Source of the DNA: Mesorhizobium sp. WSM4311
GTDB taxonomy: Bacteria; Pseudomonadota; Alphaproteobacteria; Rhizobiales; Rhizobiaceae
NCBI RefSeq assembly: GCF_002295115.1
Contig: NZ_NSFV01000004.1
Coordinates: 372,001-436,000, forward strand
Reading direction: 5' to 3'
DNA length: 64,000 nucleotides
Both the position numbers and the translations under genes were made by a program. The notes beneath the pieces are model-generated. The model saw only the letters and a list, made by a program, of their open reading frames with translations, did not search any database and was not told the DNA's origin. This document shows, piece by piece, positions 33,137 through 43,646 of the stretch; position 1 is the first letter of the stretch, and each line of letters opens with the position of its first letter.

Positions 33137-34240
33137 TTATTCCGCTGCCAGCGATGCAGCCTGCTCGGCATTTTCCAGTTCGCGGACGAGGGGGATGACA
33201 TGCTTGCCGAAATACTCGACCTCTTCCTGGAAGTGCAGGAAGCCGAGCAGGATGAGATCGGCGCCGGCGCGCTTGAGATCGACGATGCGCTCGGCGACCT
33301 GCCTTGGCGTGCCGATCAGGTTCGAACGGAAGCCGTCATTGTACTGGACCAGATCGTCGAAGGAGGATTTTGCCCAGTTGCCCTCGCCTTCCGGCGAGGC
33401 CTTGCCGGCATTCTTGACCTCGTGGCCGAAGGCGTTGACCGCTTCGGGGTTGGCCTTGGCGATGATTTCGGCGAGCACCGCCTTGGCCTCGTCCTCCGTC
33501 TCGCGGACGATGGCGAAGGCGTTGACGCCAACCTTGACCGAATGGTCGTTGGCCTTCGCCTTGGCCCTGATGTCATCCACCTGCCTGGCGATTTCGGCGG
33601 GCGTGTTGCCGTTGGTGAAGTACCAGTCCGAGACACGCGAGACCATGTCGCGCGCGGCACGCGACGAGCCGCCCTGGAAGATTTCCGGCAAAGGCTGCGG
33701 CGGCTTCGGCTTCAGTGAATATTCGTTGAAGCGGTAGAAATCGCCGCGGAAGGTGAAGCTGTCCTGTGTCCATATTCCACGCAAGGCGCGGATGAATTCT
33801 TCCGAACGGCGGTAGCGCTCGTCATGGTCGAGCCAATGCTCGCCGATGGCATGGAACTCGCCACGGAACCAGCCGGAGACGAGGTTGATGGCGACGCGGC
33901 CATTGGTCAAGTAGCTGATGGTGGCGAGTTGCTTGGCAGCCAGCGCCGGATTCCACGGCCCGGGCAGGATCGCGGCGATCACCTTCAGCGTCTTGGTGGC
34001 GGCCAGCAGATGATGGCTGAAGGCAACCGATTCATGCTGTTCGTCGGCGCCGTAGCCGGCGGTGAAACGGATCTGGCTCAGCGCATAGTCGAAGCCGACC
34101 TTCTCGGCAATCTGCGCCAGCTTGCAGTTGTATTCGGCCGAATGGTTGGTGCGCTGCTCGATGTTGGAAATCACCAGGCCGCCCGAAACATTCGGCACCC
34201 AATAGGCGAATTTGACCGCGTCGGTTGCTGCGTGTGCCAT
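33137..34240 (-). CDS. sfnG: Dimethyl sulfone monooxygenase SfnG (FMNH2-dependent, luciferase-like)
   Basis: This 367-residue TIM-barrel flavin monooxygenase of the LLM class has FAYWVPNVSGGLVISNIEQRT at the N-terminus and KTLKVIAAILPGPWNPALAAKQLATISYLTNGRVAINLVSGW, followed by GEHWLDHDERYRRSEEFI and PEIFQGGSS. These match SfnG, which uses FMNH2 and O2 to turn dimethyl sulfone into methanesulfinate. Reduced FMN would come from the MsuE-type reductase in the same block. GGAG lies 8 nt before ATG. It heads the transporter operon. Confidence 0.87.
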   Translation of the reverse strand: MAHAATDAVKFAYWVPNVSGGLVISNIEQRTNHSAEYNCKLAQIAEKVGFDYALSQIRFTAGYGADEQHESVAFSHHLLAATKTLKVIAAILPGPWNPALAAKQLATISYLTNGRVAINLVSGWFRGEFHAIGEHWLDHDERYRRSEEFIRALRGIWTQDSFTFRGDFYRFNEYSLKPKPPQPLPEIFQGGSSRAARDMVSRVSDWYFTNGNTPAEIARQVDDIRAKAKANDHSVKVGVNAFAIVRETEDEAKAVLAEIIAKANPEAVNAFGHEVKNAGKASPEGEGNWAKSSFDDLVQYNDGFRSNLIGTPRQVAERIVDLKRAGADLILLGFLHFQEEVEYFGKHVIPLVRELENAEQAASLAAE

Positions 34241-34405
34241 GAACTGTCTCCCTTTCAGGCCGTGTCGTTGATCGGTCCGGCGTGGCCGGATCTCGCCGAT
34301 ATTTATTATGTCTACTGATTATATATACAAAGTAGGATTTTCCGTTTTTGGCGGCCGCTTGGGACGGAAATACCAATTTTGGCCGGCCAGGCCGGCTTCG
34401 GCCTG
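34241..34405 (-). promoter_or_regulatory. AT-rich promoter region of the sfnG-liv-sfnB operon
   Basis: A sharp AT-rich island (about 34300-34345) holds ATTATATATA and an inverted repeat CTACT (34312-34316)/AGTAG (34331-34335) with a 14-bp spacer. It is the likely promoter and regulator site of the leftward operon that begins at sfnG. Confidence 0.45.
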
Positions 34406-35866
34406 TCAGCGGGCGGCCGCAACGTCGCTGGCATTGGCGCCAACCGCCTCGACGGACGGAAACCTGTCGACCAGCCTTGCGATCTCGGTCGCGACCATCT
34501 GGGCATGGCGGGCGACCTCTGGCAGGCCCATGAGTTCACCAAAGGTGCCCCGCGCCAGCGGCCCGGCGACGAAGAGCCCGGCGACCGCCTCGCCATCCCA
34601 GCCGATGGCGAGGCTGTCGAGATTTGTCTCGATGCCGAGTCCGTAGGCGTCGACCCTGATCAATCCGGTCTCGGCCAGGGAGCGCAGCGCCGGATTGAGC
34701 TGAAGCGCCTGCCCATGGGCAGGCCCTGTCGTGTTGATGACGGCATCGAAGCGCGCCGTCTCGATCCGTGTCTGGCCGCGCCGCTGAAAGCTGACCGCGA
34801 GGTTCTCGCCCTCGTCGTTCGACGCGACAAGCCTGGCGGCAATGGTGTCGAACGTGCCGGCAGCCTGGCGGCGGTCAAGGACGGAAGCAATTTGGGGGGC
34901 GATCCTGAAGCGATGCACGTCCCAGAACACACGCAGTTGGCGGACCAACCTTGCCCGTTCCGATGGAGCAAGGGCGGCCCACAGAACCGGCCCCTGCAGG
35001 CGCAGCTGGTCGAAGACGGACTGCCAGTTGACATTGGCCTGGCGCGCCGCCGCCAGCGTCGCGCGAATGTCGCGAAGCAGACCGAGCGCCGATGTGGCCG
35101 GCGCCGATGCGAAATCTCCGAAAGGTTCGCCCCGGACATCAGGATGGCCGCGCGAGCGCAGTCCGCGGCGCGACAGCGCCAGGATACGGCCGCGATGGCC
35201 GCGGCGATCGAGCTCTGCGACCATGTCGGCCGAGGTCAGCCCGGAGCCGACGATCAGCACGGAAGCGTCCGGCTCGATCCTGGCAAGTGCCGACGCTGCG
35301 TAGGGATCGGCGACAAAACCCGGCGCTTCGGCCAGGCAAGCAAGCGCTGCCGGGATTGCGGGGGCAGGATGCGTCGCGGCGAGGACCGCAATGTCGGCGA
35401 TGACAGGTCCGGCGGAGGTTTGCACGGTCCAGCCCGCGCCATTGGCTTTGCGTGTCACGCCGGTGGCGAGACCGCCGACATGACGGACCGCGCCTGAAGC
35501 CAGACAGGGCGCGAGGTGCTCGGCGACATAGCGGCCGAACACACGCCGGCGCGGATAGGCGTCGTCATTCTTCCAGATCGCGTCCGCGTCACGTTCGAGT
35601 TCGCCGGAGCCGGCCAACCAGCGGGCAAAATGCTGCGGGTCGTCGGGAGCCATGCTCATTCTGACGGCCGGCACATTGACCCGGTGCGCCGGCTCTTCGC
35701 TGGAATAGGCCAGACCGCCGCCGAGCGCTGGGCGTGGCTCGATCACCGAGATCGACAGGCGCTCCGGCCGATGCGCCCGCGCAAGATGCCAGGCCAACGC
35801 CGCGCCGGAAAAGCCGCCGCCGATGATGGCGACGCGCAGTCGGCGGGCCGGAGGCAGCGCGTTCAC
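34406..35866 (-). CDS. FAD/NAD(P)-binding oxidoreductase of the sulfonate block
   Basis: This 486-residue protein fits the FAD-NAD(P)-binding family PF13454. It has a dinucleotide-binding [15 protein letters not shown] at the N-terminus, [15 protein letters not shown], a second Rossmann motif [17 protein letters not shown] and a C-terminal [23 protein letters not shown]. Such genes often sit beside sulfonate or sulfone monooxygenase genes in rhizobia, but their reaction is not established. GTG 35866 overlaps the SsuD stop (GTGA), which decides the start and indicates translational coupling. Confidence 0.75.
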   Translation of the reverse strand: MNALPPARRLRVAIIGGGFSGAALAWHLARAHRPERLSISVIEPRPALGGGLAYSSEEPAHRVNVPAVRMSMAPDDPQHFARWLAGSGELERDADAIWKNDDAYPRRRVFGRYVAEHLAPCLASGAVRHVGGLATGVTRKANGAGWTVQTSAGPVIADIAVLAATHPAPAIPAALACLAEAPGFVADPYAASALARIEPDASVLIVGSGLTSADMVAELDRRGHRGRILALSRRGLRSRGHPDVRGEPFGDFASAPATSALGLLRDIRATLAAARQANVNWQSVFDQLRLQGPVLWAALAPSERARLVRQLRVFWDVHRFRIAPQIASVLDRRQAAGTFDTIAARLVASNDEGENLAVSFQRRGQTRIETARFDAVINTTGPAHGQALQLNPALRSLAETGLIRVDAYGLGIETNLDSLAIGWDGEAVAGLFVAGPLARGTFGELMGLPEVARHAQMVATEIARLVDRFPSVEAVGANASDVAAAR

Positions 35867-37035
35867 GAGGCGCTGGCGAGCGACTTCGGCCGGTGGTCGC
35901 CGGCGATGGTCTCGCCGAACGGGCCGGTGTTGACGGATGAGCCGGCGGCTTTGACCGGATGATCGGTCGGCAATTTCGGCAGCACCAGTTCGCCAAAACG
36001 ATAGGCTTCCTCCAGATGCGGGTAGCCGGACAGGATGAAGGTGTCGATGCCGAGGCGGCGATATTCGTCGATGCGCTCGGCGATGGTGTCGGGGTCGCCG
36101 ACCAGGGCTGTCCCCGCGCCGCCGCGCACCAGGCCGACACCGGCCCACAGATTGGGCGCGATCTCGAGCTTGGCGCGGTCGCCGCCATGCAGCGCGCTCA
36201 TCCGCGCCTGGCCGACCGAATCCATGCGGGCAAAGACTGTCTGGGCCGAAGCGATCGTCGCGTCGTCGAGGCGGCTGATCAGCCGGTCGGCGGCGGCCCA
36301 GGCCTCCTCGGTGGTTTCCCGCGCGATGACATGCAGGCGAATGCCGAAGGAAAGCTTGCGGCCGGCCTTCTCGGCCAGTTCTCGCACGGCGTCCAGCTTG
36401 CGCTCGACATCGGCGGGCGGTTCGCCCCAGGTCAGATATTTGTCGATCTCCTGCGCCGCAACCGTCGACCCGGCATCGGACGAGCCGCCGAAATAGAGCG
36501 GCGGATAGGGCGTCTGCACCGGCGGGAACAGCAGCCTGCCGTCCTCGATGTGGAAATGCTTGCCCTGGTGCTCGACCGTCTCACCGCTCAGCACGCGCTT
36601 GTAGATCCGCAGGAATTCCTGCGTCACCTCGTAGCGCTCGGCATGCGACAGGAAAATGCCGTCGCCCTTGTTCTCAAGCGGATCGCCGCCCGTTACGACA
36701 TTGATCAGCAGGCGGCCATTGGAGATGCGGTCGAGCGTCGCCGTCATGCGCGCGGCGAGCGTCGGCGATTGCAGGCCCGGCCGCACGGCGACCAGGAAAC
36801 GCAGCCGCTCGGTCAGCGGCACCAGCGCCGAGGCGATCACCCAGGAATCCTCGCACGACCGGCCGGTCGGCAGCAGCACGCCGTAGTAACCCAGCGTGTC
36901 GGCGGCCTCCGCCACTTGCGTCAGATAGGGCAGATCGACCGACCGGCTGCCCGCGGCGGTGCCGAGATAACGGCTGTCGCCATGCGTCGGCAGGAACCAG
37001 AGGACCTTGATGCGGTCCGGAATGTCGCGGGTCAT
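35863..37035 (-). CDS. ssuD: FMNH2-dependent alkanesulfonate monooxygenase SsuD
   Basis: This 390-residue LLM-class monooxygenase releases sulfite from alkanesulfonates. Diagnostic stretches are [69 protein letters not shown] and [13 protein letters not shown] segment KYLTWGEPP. Together with SfnG and SfnB it would complete a path from dimethyl sulfone through methanesulfonate to sulfite. ATG 37035 opens the conserved N-terminus ([14 protein letters not shown]). It is the first gene of a two-gene operon with the FAD protein. Confidence 0.9.
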   Translation of the reverse strand: MTRDIPDRIKVLWFLPTHGDSRYLGTAAGSRSVDLPYLTQVAEAADTLGYYGVLLPTGRSCEDSWVIASALVPLTERLRFLVAVRPGLQSPTLAARMTATLDRISNGRLLINVVTGGDPLENKGDGIFLSHAERYEVTQEFLRIYKRVLSGETVEHQGKHFHIEDGRLLFPPVQTPYPPLYFGGSSDAGSTVAAQEIDKYLTWGEPPADVERKLDAVRELAEKAGRKLSFGIRLHVIARETTEEAWAAADRLISRLDDATIASAQTVFARMDSVGQARMSALHGGDRAKLEIAPNLWAGVGLVRGGAGTALVGDPDTIAERIDEYRRLGIDTFILSGYPHLEEAYRFGELVLPKLPTDHPVKAAGSSVNTGPFGETIAGDHRPKSLASAS

Positions 37036-37522
37036 TGCCTGCCTCCCGCGAGCCGGCGGCAATGGCGGTCTGTGCCTGGCGGGGTTGAGAGCGGACGCAG
37101 AGAGGCGGGCATGGCGGAGTCCTGTCCGGGAAAACAGATTGTCCGCACTTTGCTTATTCTATAAACTCTGTAGAGTTAGTTTATTCCAAATCCGCCGTTG
37201 AAATTGGAAATTCTCTTCGTTCGATCGAAGCCGCGCCTGATCCTCGGCAGCTCGCTGGCGTCAGGCCCTGGCGAATTGGAGAACACTGTTTGGCGATCCT
37301 TCCGACTCCTAGGTGTCATATTAGCCACAGGTAATGTGAATCAGCTATCCGGCCTTGCATCGTCGGCATAGGTGTCCCTTAATGGGTCACCGTGTCTGGC
37401 ACCGTCATTGCACAGTCGGCAATGCCGGCGACATCTCTCACCCAGCAATCGGGGGGCAGATGGGGGGCCCCGCCGCTTCGCGAATGGAGCGGCGGGCTAT
37501 CAACAACGGGGGGCGGGCAGCC
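37036..37522. promoter_or_regulatory. Intergenic region between ssuD and the SyrA-like gene
   Basis: No gene seen. Its left part is AT-rich and holds the ssuD promoter region with the inverted repeat at 37164-37177. The right part should contain the promoter of the SyrA-like gene. Confidence 0.45.
37164..37177. promoter_or_regulatory. Perfect inverted repeat in the ssuD promoter region
   Basis: AACTCT-GT-AGAGTT is a perfect 6+2+6 palindrome about 130 bp upstream of ssuD within an AT-rich stretch containing TATAAA and TTTATT. The position suits an operator for a sulfur-limitation regulator; which one is unknown. Confidence 0.45.
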
Positions 37523-37774
37523 ATGTATTTTCCGCAATTCTTGGTGGGGATGTTCGCCACGTCGGCCGTAGTGGCGATCTGGGCCGGCATAGAAACTGGA
37601 TCTGTCGCCAAAGCGCTCGCTTGGACCGTCCTCACACTGATGATGCTGCAGGTTGGATATTTCCTGCTGGCATTTGGGCTTTTCTACAAGCGCTCGACGA
37701 AAAGCACCGACACAAAACCGGATACTGCTCATCAGCCCATCCGTCGAGACGGTAGCGTCTCATCGGGCCGATGA
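37523..37774 (+). CDS. SyrA-like small membrane protein, second copy
   Basis: This 83-residue protein has two hydrophobic segments (about residues 5-22 and 33-51) and a polar tail rich in Lys, Thr and Asp. MYFPQFLVGMFATSAVVAIW aligns in pattern with MSLPKFIVGMIFALAIVVAW of the gene at 6970-7245, and both have a GYF motif in the second segment. It is assigned to the SyrA exopolysaccharide-regulator family by this likeness. The ribosome-binding site is weak. It stands alone. Confidence 0.6.
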   Translation: MYFPQFLVGMFATSAVVAIWAGIETGSVAKALAWTVLTLMMLQVGYFLLAFGLFYKRSTKSTDTKPDTAHQPIRRDGSVSSGR

Positions 37775-38166
37775 TGACCGACAGGCCGGCCGCAACCTAC
37801 TGTGAGCATGACGCCGCCTACGGGCGAAGTGATGGAGTGGCCAGCGCCCGTCAAGCGCCAAAGCCGTTTGGCCGTCATCTGCTTGCGCCATTCCCAAGCT
37901 CTGTCGAACGATCCCGACCGTAGACGGCGCTTGCTTGCCGCAGGTTTGCACGACGAAGTGAAGCTTCCCTACCAAGAGTAGTCCTAAAGGCTTGCGGTGC
38001 TGGTGAAACTTGAGGCTCGGCCGCGGCTTTCCCGCTTTTTCCTGTCAGTCCCGCTCGCAAACCTGGTCTCCGGGTCGAAAACGCTCCTGGCCGTGCCCGG
38101 CAGGTTTCCGAATGTCAGCCTCGGATACGCAAACGGCAAATAACCTGAAAACATTGGAAGACTGTT
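37775..38166. other. Intergenic region without recognised feature
   Basis: About 390 bases between the SyrA-like gene and the tRNA. Short open frames exist but none has a recognisable product, ribosome-binding site or conserved pattern. Confidence 0.4.
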
Positions 38167-38242
<76 letters not shown>

Positions 38243-38413
38243 ACTCCCGGCAGTCAGCCGGCGCCGTTTCCGGCGAAGAGATCAGCGCGGGTTGGAACAC
38301 CGCGCCGTTAGTGCAGGCGGCTTCTAACCCCGCCTTTCTCAGATATCAAGCCTTGAAGAGCGGCTTTTTGTTCACAGGCCGAGAAAGCCTGCAAACGCTT
38401 GCGTCTAGGCCTG

Positions 38414-38800
38414 TCAGACCTCGTCGTCGTCGTCGCCGACGCCGATCATGTCGGCAACGTCGTCGTCTTCTTCCTCTTCGTCGGCAAGGAAAGTATCATC
38501 CTCGTCGTCGCCGAGGTCGACGTCCTCGTCATCGCCGAGATCGGGCAGATCGTCGCCCTTGGCGTCGTCGTCGGCCTCTTCGAGCGAGACGACTTCAACG
38601 CCCTCTTCGTCCTCGGCGTCCACTTCCTTCTCGGCCACTTCCTCTTCCTCCTCGAGGGCGGCGATCTTGCCTTCCTCGAAATAGGAACGCGGATAGGTCT
38701 TGCCGGTGTAGGGCGAGACGATCGGGTCCTTGTTCAGGTCGTAGAATTTTCGACCCGTCTCAGGATCGATACGCTTTGTGCCAAGTTCGGTTTTTGCCAC
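38414..38800 (-). CDS. TIGR02300 (FYDLN_acid) family acidic protein
   Basis: This 128-residue protein has a short conserved N-terminus (GTKRIDPETGRKFYDLNKDPIVSPYTGK, with the FYDLN motif) followed by a tail made almost entirely of Asp and Glu from about residue 50. The family is restricted to alphaproteobacteria and lacks a known function. The gene sits in its usual place next to aroA, on the other strand. GTG 38800 is chosen: GAGG lies 6 nt before it and the protein then begins AKTELGTKRID as in relatives. Confidence 0.85.
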   Translation of the reverse strand: MAKTELGTKRIDPETGRKFYDLNKDPIVSPYTGKTYPRSYFEEGKIAALEEEEEVAEKEVDAEDEEGVEVVSLEEADDDAKGDDLPDLGDDEDVDLGDDEDDTFLADEEEEDDDVADMIGVGDDDDEV

Positions 38801-38967
38801 GGCAAGCCTCGTCAATAAAAGAGTGGTCCCCTTAACCACTGTTTGCGGCGCTGTCAAAGCCAAAAGCCGGCGTCACAAAACCAAGTCCTGAAAGGCCTCG
38901 CGGCAAGTGACGACCATGGGGATGACCATTTCGCCTCGCCGTGATACGAGACCGCCGCAACAAATGA

Positions 38968-40365
<1,398 letters not shown>

Positions 40366-40424
40366 TTCCCTGCGTCGACGACATGCAATTTCGCCTCTGA
40401 GAGCGCAGCGTAGGAATCGCTACA

Positions 40425-40928
40425 ATGATGGGCAGGCAGGTCAATTTCTGGTTGTCGGTCAAAGACCAAACTGATCTTGAGTCCATCGTCCTTTCAAAGG
40501 GTTCGTTCGCGGTGCTCAACAGCCATTCGTCGGCCCCGGAGCTTTTGATGAAGGAGAGACTTGAACGAATTCATCCAGACCACAAGGTCGAGCGTTTTCA
40601 TCTCGTCCCCAAGGCACTTAGCGGGGAAATTGTTTGGGATCACAACAAACATAATGACACGTATGATCCTGACCTCGGCCGCTCACCAGTCGTGCAGTAC
40701 AACCCGTGCCGGATCGAAGGCAGTTCAATTTTTCAGGGTCGATTTTATTTTCAAGCGCGCTACGTCGACGATCTTGGGCAATTGGTAGAGAAGCATGCGA
40801 CGTTCAACAAGATAGGCGACTCACTGCTACGCCTAGTCCGGAAAAATCTAAATCATCTGCATAGTGGCTTCTACGCTGGAAATGAGGCTCTGAAGCTGAA
40901 AGATGCGGGTTTCCAGTTTCGACCCTAG
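40425..40928 (+). CDS. Hypothetical protein inserted between aroA and cmk
   Basis: This 167-residue protein is not recognised. It is rich in charged and aromatic residues (VKDQTDLESIVLSKGSFAVL, WDHNKHNDTYDPDLGRSP, FQGRFYFQARYVDDLG), with no signal peptide or membrane segment. Its GC content and codon use (many A/T-ending codons) differ clearly from aroA and cmk. Homologues of this type of small single-domain protein are often found in mobile gene pools, so recent insertion is likely. The aroA-cmk pair is normally adjacent in rhizobia. Confidence 0.65.
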   Translation: MMGRQVNFWLSVKDQTDLESIVLSKGSFAVLNSHSSAPELLMKERLERIHPDHKVERFHLVPKALSGEIVWDHNKHNDTYDPDLGRSPVVQYNPCRIEGSSIFQGRFYFQARYVDDLGQLVEKHATFNKIGDSLLRLVRKNLNHLHSGFYAGNEALKLKDAGFQFRP

Positions 40929-40961
40929 CACTTACGAGCATTGAGTCTTCGAGGTAGCGAA

Positions 40962-41606
40962 TTGCCCTTTACCATCGCCATAGACGGCCCCGCCGGCGCC
41001 GGAAAAGGCACCCTCGCCCGCCGTCTCGCCGACCATTACCGGCTGAACCTGCTCGACACCGGCCTCACCTATCGTGCCGTTGCCTACGCGCTCATCCAGC
41101 ACGCATTGCCGCTCGACAATGTCTCGGCGGCGGAAACCGCGGCCCGCCAGGTCGATATGGCCAAGCTCGACCGGGCGGTGCTGTCGGCGCATGCCATCGG
41201 CGAGGCCGCCTCGAAAGTTGCGGTGTATCCGACCGTGCGGCGCATTCTCGTGGAAAAGCAGCGTGCCTTCGCCAGGACGCCGCCGGGCGCGGTGCTGGAC
41301 GGGCGCGACATCGGCACGGTCGTCTGCCCCGACGCCGACATCAAACTCTATGTGACGGCAAGCGCCGAGGTGCGGGCCAAGCGTCGGCTGGCCGAGATCG
41401 AAAGCATCGGCGGCACCGCCAATTTCGCCGAAATCCTCGCCGACATCGTGCGCCGCGACGAGCGCGACATGGGCCGTGCCGACTCGCCGCTGAAGCCTGC
41501 CGCCGACGCGCACTTGCTTGATACCAGCGAAATGGCTATAGAAGCCGCGTTTCTCGCGGCCATGGCGATCGTTGACGACGCGCTGGCCAGGAGAAACAAG
41601 GCCTGA
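40962..41606 (+). CDS. cmk: Cytidylate kinase
   Basis: This 214-residue (d)CMP kinase has the N-terminal P-loop [21 protein letters not shown] in the CMP-binding region, [23 protein letters not shown] and a lid with [17 protein letters not shown]. The start is probably TTG 40962: GAGG is 7 nt upstream and the protein then begins with the conserved [15 protein letters not shown] seven codons upstream is the alternative. It precedes rpsA, as in most alphaproteobacteria. Confidence 0.93.
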   Translation: MPFTIAIDGPAGAGKGTLARRLADHYRLNLLDTGLTYRAVAYALIQHALPLDNVSAAETAARQVDMAKLDRAVLSAHAIGEAASKVAVYPTVRRILVEKQRAFARTPPGAVLDGRDIGTVVCPDADIKLYVTASAEVRAKRRLAEIESIGGTANFAEILADIVRRDERDMGRADSPLKPAADAHLLDTSEMAIEAAFLAAMAIVDDALARRNKA

Positions 41607-41816
41607 TCCGGGTTTTCTCCCGCGTTTCCGTTGCCGGAAGCGCAGAAAATACCCATATCGGGCACGAACCAGCCTGCCAGCATTCTTCATGCGCCGGAAT
41701 TGCCGCTTAAAATGCGGCCCAGGGCTTTTTTAAGCCCGGAACGCCGGCAGGCCAACGCAACGCTAACCCACGGCGCCCCGTCCCGCTCAAAGATGCGGGG
41801 CACTCCAGGAGAAACA

Positions 41817-43514
41817 ATGTCAGCTGCAAATCCCACTCGCGATGATTTCGCGAGCCTGCTCGAAGAATCATTCACCACCGGCCACTCCGGCGAAGGTCAG
41901 GTCGTCAAGGGCACGATCACCGCCATCGAAAAGGACATGGCCATCATCGACGTCGGCCTCAAGGTCGAAGGCCGCGTGCCGCTGAAGGAATTCGGCGTCA
42001 AGGGCAAGGACACCACCCTTAAGGTCGGTGACACCGTCGAAGTCTATGTCGAGCGCATCGAGAACGCGCTTGGCGAAGCGATGCTTTCGCGTGAAAAGGC
42101 CCGCCGTGAAGAGAGCTGGGTCCGTCTCGAAGAGAAGTTCACCAAGGGTGAGCGCGTCGAAGGCGTCATCTTCAACCAGGTCAAGGGCGGCTTCACCGTC
42201 GACCTCGACGGCGCCGTGGCCTTCCTGCCGCGCAGCCAGGTCGATATCCGCCCGATCCGCGACGTCTCCCCGCTGATGCACAACCCGCAGCCATTCGAGA
42301 TCCTCAAGATGGATCGCCGCCGCGGCAACATCGTGGTGTCGCGCCGCACCGTGCTCGAGGAGAGCCGCGCCGAACAGCGTTCGGAAATCGTGCAGAACCT
42401 CGAAGAAGGCCAGGTTGTCGAAGGCGTCGTCAAGAACATCACCGATTACGGTGCGTTCGTCGACCTCGGCGGCATCGACGGCCTGCTGCATGTCACCGAC
42501 ATGGCCTGGCGCCGCGTCAACCATCCGACCGAAATCCTCAACATCGGTCAGACGGTCAAGGTGCAGATCATCCGCATCAACCAGGAAACCCACCGTATCT
42601 CGCTCGGCATGAAGCAGCTCGAGAGCGACCCGTGGTCCGAGATCGGCACCAAGTTCCCGATCGGCAAGAAGATCAAGGGCACCGTCACCAACATCACCGA
42701 CTACGGCGCGTTCGTCGAGCTGGAGCCGGGCATCGAGGGCCTCATCCACGTTTCGGAAATGTCGTGGACCAAGAAGAACGTGCATCCCGGCAAGATCCTG
42801 TCGACGACCCAGGAAGTCGACGTGGTGGTGCTCGAGGTCGATCCGGCCAAGCGCCGCATCTCGCTCGGCCTCAAGCAGACGCTGGAGAATCCGTGGGAAG
42901 CCTTCGCACGCAGCCATCCGGTCGGCAGCCAGGTCGAGGGCGAGGTCAAGAACAAGACCGAGTTCGGCCTGTTCATCGGCCTGGAAGGCGACGTGGACGG
43001 CATGGTGCACCTCTCCGACCTCGACTGGACTCGTCCGGGCGAGCAAGTCATCGAAGAGTACAATCGCGGCGACATGGTCAAGGCGCAGGTGCTCGACGTC
43101 GACATCGACAAGGAGCGCATCTCGCTCGGCATCAAGCAGCTGGCCCGCGACACGGTCGGCGAAGCGGCGACTTCGGGCGAACTGCGCAAGAACGCCGTGG
43201 TCACCTGTGAAGTCATCGGCGTCAAGGATGGCGGTCTCGAAGTGCGGCTGGTCGACAGCGGCATCGAGACCTTCATCAAGCGCTCCGACCTCAGCCGTGA
43301 CCGCGACGAGCAGCGCCCCGAGCGCTTCACCGTCGGCCAGAAGGTCGATGCCCGCGTCATCGCCTTCGACAAGAAGACCCGCAAGCTGCAGGTCTCGATC
43401 AAGGCGCTGGAAATCGCCGAAGAGAAGGAAGCGGTCGCCCAGTACGGCTCGACCGACTCCGGCGCTTCGCTGGGCGACATCCTGGGTGCCGCGCTGAAGA
43501 AGCAGGGCAACTAA
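41817..43514 (+). CDS. rpsA: 30S ribosomal protein S1
   Basis: This 565-residue protein contains six S1 RNA-binding domains. The last four show the clear signature (GVVKNITDYGAFVDLGGIDGLLHVTDMAW, GTVTNITDYGAFVELEPGIEGLIHVSEMSW, GEVKNKTEFGLFIGLEGDVDGMVHLSDLDW and the final EVIGVKDGGLEVRL). It binds mRNA leaders and anchors them to the 30S subunit. AGGAG precedes ATG 41817 closely. A strong terminator lies 45 nt after the stop. Confidence 0.96.
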   Translation: MSAANPTRDDFASLLEESFTTGHSGEGQVVKGTITAIEKDMAIIDVGLKVEGRVPLKEFGVKGKDTTLKVGDTVEVYVERIENALGEAMLSREKARREESWVRLEEKFTKGERVEGVIFNQVKGGFTVDLDGAVAFLPRSQVDIRPIRDVSPLMHNPQPFEILKMDRRRGNIVVSRRTVLEESRAEQRSEIVQNLEEGQVVEGVVKNITDYGAFVDLGGIDGLLHVTDMAWRRVNHPTEILNIGQTVKVQIIRINQETHRISLGMKQLESDPWSEIGTKFPIGKKIKGTVTNITDYGAFVELEPGIEGLIHVSEMSWTKKNVHPGKILSTTQEVDVVVLEVDPAKRRISLGLKQTLENPWEAFARSHPVGSQVEGEVKNKTEFGLFIGLEGDVDGMVHLSDLDWTRPGEQVIEEYNRGDMVKAQVLDVDIDKERISLGIKQLARDTVGEAATSGELRKNAVVTCEVIGVKDGGLEVRLVDSGIETFIKRSDLSRDRDEQRPERFTVGQKVDARVIAFDKKTRKLQVSIKALEIAEEKEAVAQYGSTDSGASLGDILGAALKKQGN

Positions 43515-43554
43515 GGCGTCAGCCATAGCCAGCACGCCTCGCGTCCGGCCTTAC

Positions 43555-43593
43555 AAAAAGACCCGCCGGAGCGATCCGGCGGGTCTTTTCTTT
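43555..43593 (+). terminator. rpsA: Rho-independent terminator after rpsA
   Basis: AGACCCGCCGGA (43559-43570) pairs with TCCGGCGGGTCT (43575-43586) around a GCGA loop. An A tract before and a T tract after make it a textbook terminator. Confidence 0.92.
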
Positions 43594-43646
43594 ACGGGAA
43601 CATAAACTTCATCGCGTATTTGCCGGTGGTCCAACGGAACACTTCC

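Noticed and set aside
38414..38690. GA/TC-rich stretch considered as low-complexity junk or a sequencing artefact
   Set aside because: It encodes the acidic tail that is normal for the FYDLN_acid family, with a conserved N-terminus and the expected neighbour aroA.
41868..43535. 555-codon frame antisense to rpsA
   Set aside because: Shadow of six S1 domains; its His/Asp/Leu-rich translation is the expected complement of repeated S1 codons.
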